Source: Hypsibius dujardini (lineage: Eukaryota > Tardigrada > Eutardigrada > Parachela > Hypsibiidae). From it: a stretch of 39,261 nucleotides of DNA. The number at the start of each line of letters is the position of its first letter. Within the stretch, counting starts at the first letter, position 1. The stretch spans positions 1 to 39,261 of the forward strand of contig LRSR01011396.1 in assembly GCA_001579985.1 (NCBI GenBank), given 5' to 3'. Positions 1 to 10,113 of this stretch are shown here, one piece after another. The notes below the pieces were generated by a model that had not been told where the DNA came from, ran no database searches, and saw only the letters and a program-made list of their open reading frames with translations. Position numbers and translations under genes: made by a program.

Positions 1-161
1 TTATGTTACCACAATTTATGTTGATTGATTGCTGAATTATGCTGTTTGACCGTATTCTAGCATAGGTAACAGATAGCAGCGTCACATCATGATAAAATGA
101 TATGTTGACCAGATTCAATTGTTAATCAAGATAGAACATAAACACACAGAAACCGGAACCT
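1..161. other. Short flank with no gene seen
   Basis: AT-rich sequence downstream of the transposase stop codon, with short TGATTGATT runs. No coding signal, RNA gene or clear inverted repeat is visible. Confidence 0.4.
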
Positions 162-1961
162 CTAATTTATAACTTCGCAGAAATGATTGCACTGGAAAAA
201 GTGCTCGAAACACAAGGTAGCCTTACACCAAGCGCACGTCAAAAAGTGAGTCTTCTCGCATGGAGCCACCGAACACCGGTGGTTCTCCTTTGCAGCATCA
301 CTTTCGAAACAAAATTGAGACGGTGTCTTAAACTCTACATGCTCATCGTTCTCAAAATACCCTGGGTGTGTCCACCCAACTTTCCACATTTCCCGGAAAC
401 GCGGACTACTGAACTGATTGTGCACCAATGACTGCAGTTTTAGCGCCGCGTTCCGCAGGTGCAGTTCGCACTGGATGTCGTCACGAACAACCCAGTCCCA
501 GATCTTTCGGACAAAGGTTTTCCACATTCGGAAACCGAAGACATCCAACGGCTGGCACAAGGGCGTGGTTTTAGGTGGAACGGTGACGATTTGGACGTGG
601 CGACCCTCAGGTGTGGCAGCGTCCAACAGCGCCGTATTCTTGTAAGTGGACCACGAATCAATTACAAGAACAGTCCGATCACCAACATGCGGGAAAAAAA
701 CTTCCTCCAACCACACCTTGAGGTGCTCCTTCTTCATCTTGCCGGAACTGGACGCAGTGACCAGGATATTAGGCGCCGTAAAAAGATTCCGCTGGACTTG
801 AGGACCGAAGGTGTCACCCGTCACCTCCTTCATCACAATGAAAAGAGGCGAAAACAACTTGCCGTTGGCATCAATAATGGGCATGATTGTGTATGAATGC
901 GTCATCTTGGAAATCGACTGGACACAAGCTTTCACTTTCTTCGTACCTAAAAGGTCGGAAAGTCGGACTAAACAATGATTGACAATACATGTAAAAGCAG
1001 AGGCATTCCGAAACATAGACATGTAGGCAGGTAGATACGCAGACAAACAGACCGACCGACAGACAGACCGACAGACAGACCGACAAACCGACCCACTAAT
1101 CAACCGACAGACAGACAAATTATACCGCGCGTCCGCAACGTTCTCCCCGAATGGATTTCGTATTGAAAGCCGCTCTGATCGGCATTCAGCACGCAGTCAG
1201 GTCCGTACGACGTGATGAGTTCCTTGACATACTGCACAAAATCAGCCGCAGCGATGTAACGGTCCGCCTCATTCTCTACCATCCTCCGCGTGACGTATTC
1301 AGTAATTTTTCTGTCGCCAATATTGTTCAGCTTTTTGAAGCGCTGGATCCAGTGTTTGGAGACTCGGAAAGAACTCAGCTCAACCTCCCCCGCCGCATCT
1401 CTAGCCCATTTGGTGAGGTCGCAGTCGTGGATGATGGTAAGTTCGCCTTCTGCCTGCATATGCATTATCAATCAATCAATCAATCGTTTGAGCGCACGAT
1501 AAAAATGTGGCAACACGTTGAAACAAATCAACCAATCAAGCACAAGTAGAACTTACCTTATCAAACGCTGCCTTGGTAATCTCAAAAATTCTTCGCATCT
1601 TTCCCAGTCGTGACTTCGGATCAATTTGCTGAGCCCATTTAAAAAGCAATGACTTCGATGTCACTAGTACGAATCTGTTCTGAACGTTTGGAAGAGATAA
1701 TCGCTTTTTTTTTCCGGACTTCCAATACGCAACCGCCTGCATCTTGTACTCCAGACTTGGTGCATTCTTCCATCCAGATCCCCGCTTGAGGTTTCCATGG
1801 TCGGAATTTGGCTCAAACACTTCGTGGGAAGATGATTCGGGCGCCGAATTGTCTGGTTCGTCCACATCCATCAGCCGATCGTCAAGCACCATCAGCTCCT
1901 CATCAGTCACGGAAACATCACAAGGCAGCCCATTATCATAAACTAGTTCGAAATCATCCAT
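162..1961 (-). CDS. pogo-type DDE_1 transposase (three exons)
   Basis: Likely a transposase, or a gene derived from one, of the Tc1/mariner-superfamily pogo/Tigger group: nuclear DNA binding plus cut-and-paste catalysis. I read three exons on the minus strand: 1961-1557, 1453-1126 and 946-162. Donors are GTAAGT and GTATAA, acceptors are CAG and TTTTAG, phases are 0 and 1, and the product is about 505 aa. A psq/CENP-B-like helix-turn-helix region covers about residues 70-190. The catalytic aspartates appear to be D227 (NADQSGF), D341 (VIDSWSTYK) and D379 (QPLDV). The last 35 or so residues are a cysteine/histidine-rich tail (CxxxxC...CxxC...CxxH). An in-frame upstream ATG at 2090 would add 43 residues; I prefer 1961 because the acidic N-terminus begins there. 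No disabling mutation is visible. I could not find terminal inverted repeats, so it may be domesticated or an old copy. Confidence 0.8.
1021..1118 (-). repeat. (TGTC)n-type intronic microsatellite (sense strand)
   Basis: An imperfect GACA/GACC tetranucleotide run on the plus strand, which reads TGTC in the sense of the transposase gene. It fills most of the second intron (947-1125). Confidence 0.85.
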
Positions 1962-2099
1962 ATTCGTACTATAAACTTGTGTAGTACAATAAGCTGAAAA
2001 CTTCGTTAAAGTGAAATAAGTTGTGCTGACACGAAAATGATTTAAAAATTGAGCACTCGCATCGAAATTTAATCCTACGAAGTTTTTCATACTTATTGC

Positions 2100-3083
2100 A
2101 AAATCAATTAATCAATCGACAATGTCACAGGGATTCTTTGCATGCATAATTTCAAACGTTTTTGCTTTCCTCCAAATACATCAATCAGTCTAAACGGCAG
2201 ATGGTAACACGTATAGCGCCCTCTATATACCACCTCTGAAGAGTTTTTTATTATTTTAAAATACAAGTTTTGGAAACGGGGAACTTTTCTCAACGGAGAG
2301 AGCAAGAGCACATTTTTACGCATTTTTGAAATGCAGTAGAAGTAAGAGATTTTGGGTCACAGAGTGGGGGGAGCCCCTTGTGAGCTAAACATCAGATGAA
2401 ACTTACAGGTTGAGAAAGTCAAATGCGACGATGCGTCGTGATATATACAGACATAATGCCAGGTAGAAGCGTAACCGGGGGACGGGCACTGGCCTAACTG
2501 CTCGACCTAAATAATTTGAGGAGTTTCGAGGGTAGGGCACTTTCAATTTTGATTAAATTCGGGAATAAAAATTAAACATAGCAAAAATATCAAATAGAAT
2601 AAATGTAAATAAAAAACTATATTTAATACACAAACTAGTACTAGATTTACTAGTTATTATTAACTTATACTCCAAATAAACTTTTTTTAAATGATATTTG
2701 GGATCGAATGGCAGTTTCAGGGATCCAGACCCCTGCCGGACCCTGAAGGGGCGCCCCCTGGGGAGTTGCTCGGGTTGACACCCCTGATAATCGAAACGCG
2801 CTCCTGTAAAATGGGACTATATGGGGCAAAATAATTCGTTTTCTAGTTTTACAATGTTTTAAACAAATTTGTCCTCCGGAGCGAGAAGTCCGGTGCACTT
2901 CTGCCAGGCAGCTAGTCGATAGTTTGGAAAGGCGTCCATCCAGTATAGGATTACCCAAGAATTACTGAGAACCATAACTACAAGAGTACATTAAAAGACC
3001 AGGATTACGTTTACCGGTACCGCTAAAGTGTATATTCATTTTACTGATTATATCTCATCTAATAAATTAGTTACATTCATAAA
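2100..3083. other. Intergenic region with no gene seen
   Basis: AT-rich spacer between the transposase gene and the first GPCR. A short stretch near 2375-2400 (GAGCTAAACATCAGATG) recurs near 14490, so some of it is dispersed repeat. A small GC-rich palindromic patch lies near 2725-2765. No ORF here resembles a known protein. Confidence 0.4.
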
Positions 3084-4621
3084 TCATGACCTTGGTCGGC
3101 TTTTCCAACGAGAGACAGTGAATAAAATAGGATCAAGGAGGAGCTGACAGCCACCGAGAAGTATCGCCACCGGAAGAACATAAACAGGTGGCGAAAAAGA
3201 CGGCAAGCTTATTGTCAAGATGAAAAAGACAGTTCGCGGTCCGTAGCAGAGCATGACGCTAGCTGTCAGTAAGGTCAAAATTAGAAATTTTCTCGCACGA
3301 CGTTTTCGAATCACCTCTGCCCGCCACCGTGCGGGCTCACTGTTGCTGACGCTGCCGCTGGTCCCTGTCACTCCAACCCGATTTGCCCATCGACCAGGTC
3401 CATGTGTGTTATCAGGCTGCTTCCGTCCGCCGGGTTTTTTCACCGCCACCAAGACGAACATTACCAGCACCACAGCAATGGGCATCGAGTAGACCCATAT
3501 AGATATGTACTCGCCGTAGCGAGGCTGAGCCTTACTGTTGAACATGCAGATATAGTTGCCGGTAGCCTGCAAACAGGAGCTTGTTAAGTGTCATACTAGT
3601 CGGAATCAGAAACCCTTATGATATGGCCAGGGGGTGGAAAAAGGCAGAGGTGCAACTGACTTTTGGGGGAGCGCCGTTTTTCTTATGAGTGGAAATTAAA
3701 AGTCCTTCCCCCCCCCCGGCAGCGGCCCGAGTTAATTAGCGGGGGGGGCACTCGCCATAGTGCCCCCCTCCGTTACGTCTATGGGCAAAGGCAGCAAAAT
3801 GCAGTTTTTCAGAACTGAATCTAAAAAATTGGCCCACATTTAATGAAAAAATTGGAGCCTTAAGAAATGTTTTAAAATCTCGGGGGGGGGGCCTTGGAAA
3901 TGAGACCTCCAGGCCCCCACAAGTTCGCATATGGTTTAGGGACGATAGGCCGAAATTTAGATTCAATCTTGATAATATAAATTTTGTCCCTTATCCATCC
4001 CCTGACCCTACCACGACGGGTCCTGGTTCCGACTTTTAAAAACACTAAAAGAGTTCTTGCCTCTCGAAAGTATAACAAGTCGCGCAGCCAGTACGGGAAA
4101 GCCAGCAGCAGCAGATAAGTCCAGAAACCCAGGCAAGTAAACCAAGCCGCTCGTTTTGTGTTGTAATTTCGGTAGGACCACGGATGAAGAATGGCCCAGG
4201 CACGGTTTAAAGCAATCAAGCTATGAGTGTTGGCCAAGGCTGCGGTCAGCATGAGCTGATTTAACAGGGAAAGGTCACAGGCCGGCTTGCCTAGCCGCCA
4301 CGATCCAGGGTATAAGGCTGCGGCTCCAGCGAGGCCGTACTGGATGCCAGATGCGAGAATGTTCTGCGTGAACAGGTGCATCACCGTGATGTCGAAGGCT
4401 GTGTGGAGGGTGTGGCGTTGGGTGAGATTGAGGAGAGCGGCGGAGTTGGTAAGGACACCGAGGACAGCGAGTATTATAAAGGCGATGGGTGGAAACGTCC
4501 ATTTAGGATGAATCGCCAGCATTATTGTGGTAATATTGGTTGTAATGTTCACCGAATTTATGCTGACCTCTGATCCATCGATTCCTCTCGTTTGGTTGGG
4601 CATTATAATAGATTCGTTCAT
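3084..4621 (-). CDS. Rhodopsin-like (class A) GPCR, copy A, two exons
   Basis: A seven-transmembrane receptor of the plasma membrane; the ligand cannot be told from sequence. Exon 1 is 4621-4061 and exon 2 is 3566-3084, giving 347 aa. Exon 1 holds an N-glycosylatable N-terminus and TM1 to TM4, with LNRAWAILHP at the end of TM3 in place of DRY. Exon 2 holds TM5 (YSMPIAVV), a basic third intracellular loop, TM6 with CYGP and TM7 with LLDPILF in place of NPxxY. Spliced, it aligns without a gap over the junction to the single-exon paralogue at 12702-13730 (LLYFREATGNY against LINYRQAVGDY). The best donor is GAG|GCAAGA, a GC donor, and the acceptor is TTTGCAG. A GT donor 15 bases downstream would add five residues. 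The ORF can be extended upstream to 4717, but the 4621 ATG matches the paralogue start. Confidence 0.8.
3574..4062. mobile_element. hAT-like MITE forming the intron of GPCR copy A
   Basis: Nearly the whole intron (3567-4060) matches the 514-bp inverted-repeat element at 4951-5464. The left side (AGGAGCTTGTTAAG, then GGCCAGGGGGTGG) and right side (ATCCCCTGACCCTACC, then GGGTCCTGGTTCCGAC) both correspond to that element's ends. The element ends fall within a few bases of the splice sites. It has several mononucleotide C and G runs and no coding capacity. Confidence 0.75.
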
Positions 4622-4950
4622 AGTTCTCTTGCCGTGATGAGGGATGTTTGCACCGATCGTTTCGTCGGAATGAAAACCCGGTTTTAACTGGAACGTGTTA
4701 TTCAACCTTTTGCCCAAGTCAACAGTTTGACGAAAATCAAAACCTCACGAGGTAAATCTTCACGCCGACAAATCACTGTTAGGGTGCTGAAACTCGTGAC
4801 CGTCCACTATGGTTACGCGTTTGGGATTATCTTGAGATTAACTATTGGCTGAGACGTCCCGCTGCCAGGAGGGGGCATTGACATTATACGTACTGAGAAA
4901 TTGAAATTGACACGGCGCGTCACATGGCTTGAACGAAGGATACATATGCC

Positions 4951-5464
4951 CAGAGGCTCGTTTAGAGTCCTTACAGGTTGGAACCAGGACCCCTCGTCTT
5001 ACTACCAGGGGATGGACAAAGGGGTAAAAAATGTTTGTTCAAGATTAAACCCAAAATTGGGTCTCTTGTCCCTAATTGTTTTGAAACTTGTGGAGGTCTG
5101 ATTTGTGGGGGTCCGCCCCCTGAGATTTCAAAACGTGTTAAAAACATTGGTTTTTTTATCAAATTTTGACCGTTCTTGAAGGTTTGGGACCTCCCATTTG
5201 TATCCATCAATAGGACGCTTATATTGGACCTCAACAAACCTTAAATTTGAACGAAAAGTGATGTTTAAGAAAGTGTTTTGAAATGCCAGGGGGGCCCTGA
5301 GATCAGACCCCCATACCCTCACAACTTCTAAACTGATTAGCGACAAAGAGACCGAATTTTTAGTGCAATTTTGAAACAAATGCATTTTGCCCCCTTTGTC
5401 AATCCCATGGCCTTACCGTGAGGGGTCCTAGTTCCGACCTGTAAGGTCCCTAAACAAGCCTCTG
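4951..5464. mobile_element. hAT-like MITE, best-preserved copy
   Basis: A non-coding 514-bp element. Both ends start CAGAGGCT and stay complementary for about 45 bp, including GGAAC(C/T)AGGACCCCTC, with a few mismatches. The flanks are CATATGCC on the left and CATATGCT on the right, a near-perfect 8-bp direct repeat. An 8-bp target duplication and a CAG-starting terminus fit the hAT superfamily. Related copies or pieces lie at 3574-4062, 19171-19258, 29800-30145 and 36962-37408. Confidence 0.75.
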
Positions 5465-6270
5465 CATATGCTTATGCCTTTAAGTCTTCCGTCCATTGTT
5501 TATGCATGCATATCCAGCGTGGATCAGCTGCATATTCGCCGTGTTGTGATCCGACACGCATTATAACCATATACCTGTATCGCGGATACGTACAGTAAGT
5601 AAAAACAGAAATTGTGGATATCAAGTATCTTGTGCTTGTTGTTTAGCGTTGATTTCTCAAATTTTTGAAGCTATAAAAGCTTGTTTTGGGACGTGACCCC
5701 TTGAGCGCCCGCGCCCATCGGTGAATGCCCCAACCCTCTGGGCAGTCGAGATGAGTCTCTGTTTAGGGCCACAATCATGAGGGTTGGGGGGAGGAAAGAT
5801 TGGAGTTCACAAAAAAACTCAAGTCCCAAAATCCCGGCTCAATTTGTTCCAATTGAGGCGTGATTTGCTGAAACTATTTTCGCCTTTCGGTATAATGCAG
5901 GAGGCTTCTCGAGTTGTCTGAGTGATTTCTTCAATTTCTCAGGGAATTCCTGTAATTTGCTGGTTCGTATTAGAAACTGTGTATAGATCATGCTGTCCAA
6001 ATGTCAGAGGTTCGTTTTTAGCTTGCCAATGGACGGGCGCGGGGTACTCATGCGCATTTCGATTAGTAGGGAGTGGAAACCCGATTAATTCCCCACAGGC
6101 AATCCTAAAAGGGCTCCCATTCGATTCAAAATATTATTAACAAAAGTTATCTTTCGGGTTAGAATTAAATAAGATGTTATAGATGTATTTCCACAAATTC
6201 ATTTGTTAGTTGTACTCATGGTTTTATTGTCAAGTGTAACCTCAAAAATATTTTTAGTTAGAAATAGAAT
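5465..6270. other. Intergenic region with no gene seen
   Basis: Unique-looking spacer. The 72-codon ORF near 5922-6140 has no recognisable similarity or motif, and I do not call it a gene. Confidence 0.4.
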
Positions 6271-6289
6271 TTTGGATCACGGGGCAGTG

Positions 6290-6552
6290 CCTGACGCTCT
6301 GATCCCTCCCGAGAAAAACTCTCCGAAATACGATTACACTCGATAACGAATACATCCACTATCCTAAATACCGTTCCATATTGCGTAACAAAAGCAGCTT
6401 GTAACCCTTTTTAGTCCCTGAAGTAAAAGGTGACCTAACGGAGTACCATTTTAGACACCAATTTTATTGCGGTTTAAAAGTCTTTCCAGAGTAAGTTTGA
6501 AAATTTTGTAAATGGAAGAAAAGCTTGTCGATTTCAATAGTTTTGTTAAGCA
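6290..6552. repeat. Dispersed repeat, also at 30862-31925
   Basis: This stretch (GTTCCATATTGCGTAACA, then GCAGCTTGTAACCCTTTTT and GAGTAAGTTTGAAAA) recurs with roughly 80 percent identity by eye in two pieces at 30862-31034 and 31829-31925. There it is interrupted by a fold-back element. It abuts the mariner remnant that follows and could be part of that old element. Confidence 0.7.
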
Positions 6553-7155
6553 CAGAGTTGAAAAAGTCTCGTTGGTACTACTACGACCCCGGTGCGAAGC
6601 GGATGTCGATGGAATGAATTTTTCCTGGACAGTCTAGGCCAACGGTCATGCGTCGTGAGTGCAGCGTCAAAAAATTCCTCATCGTCTTCTTCGACTACAA
6701 AGGAATCTACTGTCGCACAATATTCCTTCCAACGCCATAACGTAAAGCCATGAACTCTTCACTTTTACATCACAAAATGTTTGATGATGCTGGTAAGAAT
6801 GACCAGGCGAAGGCGTCGCAAGATTGGACCTCGCGGGCTGTTTTTGCTGCGAGACAACGTTTCCTGTTACACCTCTGCACCAACAACGAAATTCCTAGAA
6901 AAGAAGAAACTTGCCACTCTCCTTCACTCGCCCTATAGTTCCGATCTTGCACCGTGCGACTTTTTTCGTTTCCCTAAATTGAAGAAAATTCTGAAAGGTA
7001 GGACTTTTTTGAATCAAAAAGAGTTGAACGGGAAAGTGACGTCTATGCAGAACCAGCTCTACATGAATGGCTTTTTGTTCGTGTTCCAGCAATGGCTGGC
7101 CCGGCTGAAGACGCGCATTGAATGCAACGGAGATTATATTGAGAGATTCGAGTGA
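6553..7155 (+). pseudogene. Degraded mariner (DD34D) transposase
   Basis: A 3' portion of a mariner transposase broken by frameshifts and stops. The first part (about 6560-6600) resembles the WxYYYDPxxKxxSM block after the first catalytic Asp, in shifted frames. From about 6781 an open frame carries LLRDNVSCYTSA and SSDLAPCDFFRFPKLK, with exactly 34 residues between the second and third Asp. It then continues into the usual C-terminal helix (QQWLARLKTRIECNGDYIE). The N-terminal half with the DNA-binding domain is missing, so it cannot be active. Confidence 0.85.
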
Positions 7156-7299
7156 AATATTGTTTATAGGTTGTAAATGAAAAAAAGATAAAATTGAACT
7201 TTCAATCATTTCAGCATGCCCCTCGTACAATCCCCGATTACAGTATAAAGGAGCCTTTTTACGAAGGCATGTGCAAAAATATTATAAGTCACACACGTC

Positions 7300-8504
7300 A
7301 TCAGGTTGGTCGGCTTTTCCAACGGAGAACAGTGAACAAAATGGGGTCGAGAATTAACTGACACCCACCCAGCAGGACCGTCACCTGAAGCCAGTAAGCT
7401 GCCGCCGAGACAGCAGGCAGGCTCATTGGTCACAATGAACAGGATCGTCCGCGGACCGTAGCAAATCAAGACAGAGACAGTCAGTAATGTCAAAATAAGA
7501 AAATTGCGAGCACGACATTTCCACACGACCTTTGCCCGGCACAGGGACTTCTCATGACCAGAGGTATCACCACCGCCACTGGTCCCCATTCGATGAGCCC
7601 TCGTCCGAGTCTTCCGTCTTATTGTTGAGTCTGTCCCGATGGTTTGTCGACGGCCACAATGACAAACACCACCACGACCACCACCGTCGGCATCGAATAC
7701 ACCCAGACCGAGAGGAGCACAACGTAACGCATTTGGGTGTTACCTATATTGATGTTAAAATCACGCTTTTGAATTTAATCACGCGTTTGAAGTTTTGATG
7801 TTAAAATTAAAAATTTATCGGAAAACGTATTTTATTTAAAAGAACAAGGCCACTTTTGATTACTTTAAATAATATACTAAATATATACGTACAACGCTAA
7901 TGGTACCGTTGTTGAATCTACAAAAGTAGGTGCCGAAATCCGGTCGACCGTACAGGAAGTCGTTCAGCCAGAACGGAAAAGCCACCAACAACAGAGAGGT
8001 CCAAAAACCGAGGCAGGTACACAAAGCCATTCGTCTTGTGTTGTAGATTCGATAGGGAAAGGGATGGAGAATGGCCCAGGCGCGGTTTAAGGCAATCAGA
8101 CTGTGGGTGTTCGCCACGGCAGACGTCAACATGACCTGACTCAAAAGAAGGAGATCACAGACCTGCTTGCCGAAACGCCATGCCCCGGGATATAAGGCTC
8201 CTGCTCCCAGGAGGCTGTACTGGACGCCGGACGAGAGGATGTTCTGTAAGAAGAGGTGCATCACGGTGATGTCGAAGGCTGTGTGGAGGGAACGGCACAG
8301 GGCGAGATGGAAAAGAGCGGCGGAATTGGGGAGAACTTCGAAGATCGCGAGGACCGTGAAGGAAATGGGCGAAAAGGATCCTTGAGGGTGGAGTGCTAGT
8401 GTCTCGCGCGTGGTATTGACGGAAAGTTTCCCCCAACCTGACCTGTCCGAGTCGTTAGCCTCCGCGCTGTAGTTTCGAATGAAATTACAGTTCATGCCTG
8501 TCAT
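7300..8504 (-). pseudogene. Rhodopsin-like GPCR, copy B, frameshifted
   Basis: A paralogue of the receptors at 3084-4621 and 12702-13730. The 5' part (8504 to about 7897) reads well through TM1 to TM4, with LNRAWAILHP, and ends GTYFCRFNNG. An AT-rich stretch of about 145 bp with GT...AG edges (about 7752-7897) then interrupts the second extracellular loop. TM5 (SVWVYSMP) resumes at about 7750-7640 but meets a TAA in the third loop, and the frame must shift to reach TM6 (LICYGP). A second shift separates TM6 from TM7 (GGCQLILDPILF). Two independent frameshifts make it a pseudogene. Its intron site differs from that of copy A, so the two interruptions arose separately. Confidence 0.85.
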
Positions 8505-8581
8505 TAACTGATTCTACTAGACACCTAGCAGATAACCTTGCTGAATGAGTCCGAATGTTTTTGCCGAAAATTCAGGAACGA

Positions 8582-8718
8582 GTACTAGGCAAGAGGGCGG
8601 AGGGGCGCCATAAGTGTAAATCGAATGAGTGTTGCTTACAATTTGCACTTATGGCGCCCTCCGCCACCCCACTGATTCAACCCATGTAGCGATTCAACCC
8701 GTAGCGTTTGCCTAGTAC
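8582..8718. mobile_element. Small hairpin MITE with shortened left arm
   Basis: An imperfect palindrome: GGGCGGAGGGGCGCCATAAG on the left pairs with CTTATGGCGCCCTCCGCC on the right. The outer ends ACTAGGCAA/TTGCCTAGT also pair. A longer copy at 35747-35910 has a left arm about 45 bp longer, so this copy lost part of one arm. It is non-coding. Confidence 0.75.
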
Positions 8719-9714
8719 TTGTTTTTGTTAAAGCGAATCCAGAAATGAGTTTCAAATAGCAGAACAGCATTGGTGGCTCGAAATTTCGCCAAACCTGGCA
8801 ACCAGATGAAAAACATTTGGCCCAGCCTGTAGTTGGATGGTAACGTAACTATTGTTTCTAACGGGAAATGCCTCGAGAAGAATTGTGTCTTACTTCAATT
8901 ATTTTAAGTGAACAACACAGCAGGCGTTCGCTTGACCTTCTGCGAGAATAACAATTTGGAAGTAACGGTATTTACCACCATGTGCTATAGCAATTGGTGC
9001 AAGAACGGATGCGGTTGACGACCTAAAAGGGTACAAGGGTTCGTCAAGGTCGCGGAGAGGAGTCTACGCAGCGCCGCTTTATTTTTAATATTGGCTTTTC
9101 GAGAGAAAAAAGGGTTGTCAACTATATACGACACTTCCATGACATATGCAGTGGGGATGTTCAATGGATGTTCAATGGGATAATTCTGGACGTCAAACCC
9201 TAAATAATGTCCAGGCTACAGGGAATGAAGAGTGAATGTCACATGGATACCGTTCTCTGCTTGTCTGGCTGTGACTGCAAAGTCTCTTATACGCACAACC
9301 TTTGGCGGTTGAAAAATATTCAGTCTAAAGTTTTGCAGGAATGAATGAATTGTTATAAGATCAAAGGGTGCTTAAATGTCAACGCAAATACATATATCAA
9401 TAATTTTACAATTAGACTGGAAATACAGGAGCGCCATTTCAAGTAAATGTCATGTTTCCCAGCGTCATAACCATTTTTCGAGAGGGCCGAAAGGGACTCA
9501 ATGAGAGACTAATTCTCTCCCACAATATACTGTGACTAAAAAAAAGTCTGAGCTATAGACTTTTATCTAAACATTAACGAGATATATGCTGCCAATGAAT
9601 TGGTGCTTCCAATTCCACAGACGAGAAAAGTGTTTTTAACGATTGTTTTTAGTACAGTGGAACACTGAATGAACTACTTATCCTATGTCCACTCGCAAAA
9701 GTCCTTATTATCTC

Positions 9715-10067
9715 GACACCTCGGTGCATAGCTCGTAAGTCATTGAGCAGTTGAGTACTGTAAGTATCTGCGTACCACAACCGTGAAAGTGGTGCATTAT
9801 CTTAGCGTGCTCAGCCTTTTACATCAACTGTGTGTTTTCACTGTATCATATATAGGACATCGATATCAGACTGACGCGAACCCTGCCGGTCTTCATGGGT
9901 CTGATCAGCGCCCGCGAATTCGTCGATGTGGTGAAAGTGACCCGTGAGGACGATCGTATCTTCACTGCCTGCGTCAGTATCGAGCACTCCGATTACGGCG
10001 CGAAGTCCAGTAAAGGAATTCGCGGGACCTGCTACCCCAACGGACTGTTCTGCTACCGCGTACAAGG
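9715..10067 (+). pseudogene. Partial START-domain gene copy (end of exon 2 and exon 3)
   Basis: A near-identical copy of part of the START gene at 17338-19791. The tail of exon 2 is 9715-9759, its intron is 9760-9855 and exon 3 is 9856-10067, with the GTAAGT donor and ATATAG acceptor kept. Exon 3 encodes MGLISAREFVDVVKVT as in the intact gene. Exons 1 and 4 and most of exon 2 are absent. A G-to-T change turns the Glu codon after Ser-Ser into TAA at 9736-9738. It cannot make a START domain. Confidence 0.85.
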
Positions 10068-10113
10068 GTATGTGGTTGTGAACCATTCGCACCGATATGT
10101 AGTACCGTCCGTG

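Noticed and set aside
3872-4060. Read-through C-terminus of GPCR copy A exon 1 (…TLLVFLKVGTRTRRG…)
   Set aside because: It is translation of the MITE intron; the paralogue shows the protein should continue with ATGNY from exon 2.
7892-8504. GPCR copy B as a functional short receptor
   Set aside because: Only TM1 to TM4 are open, and TM5 to TM7 are present downstream in other frames, so it is decay rather than design.
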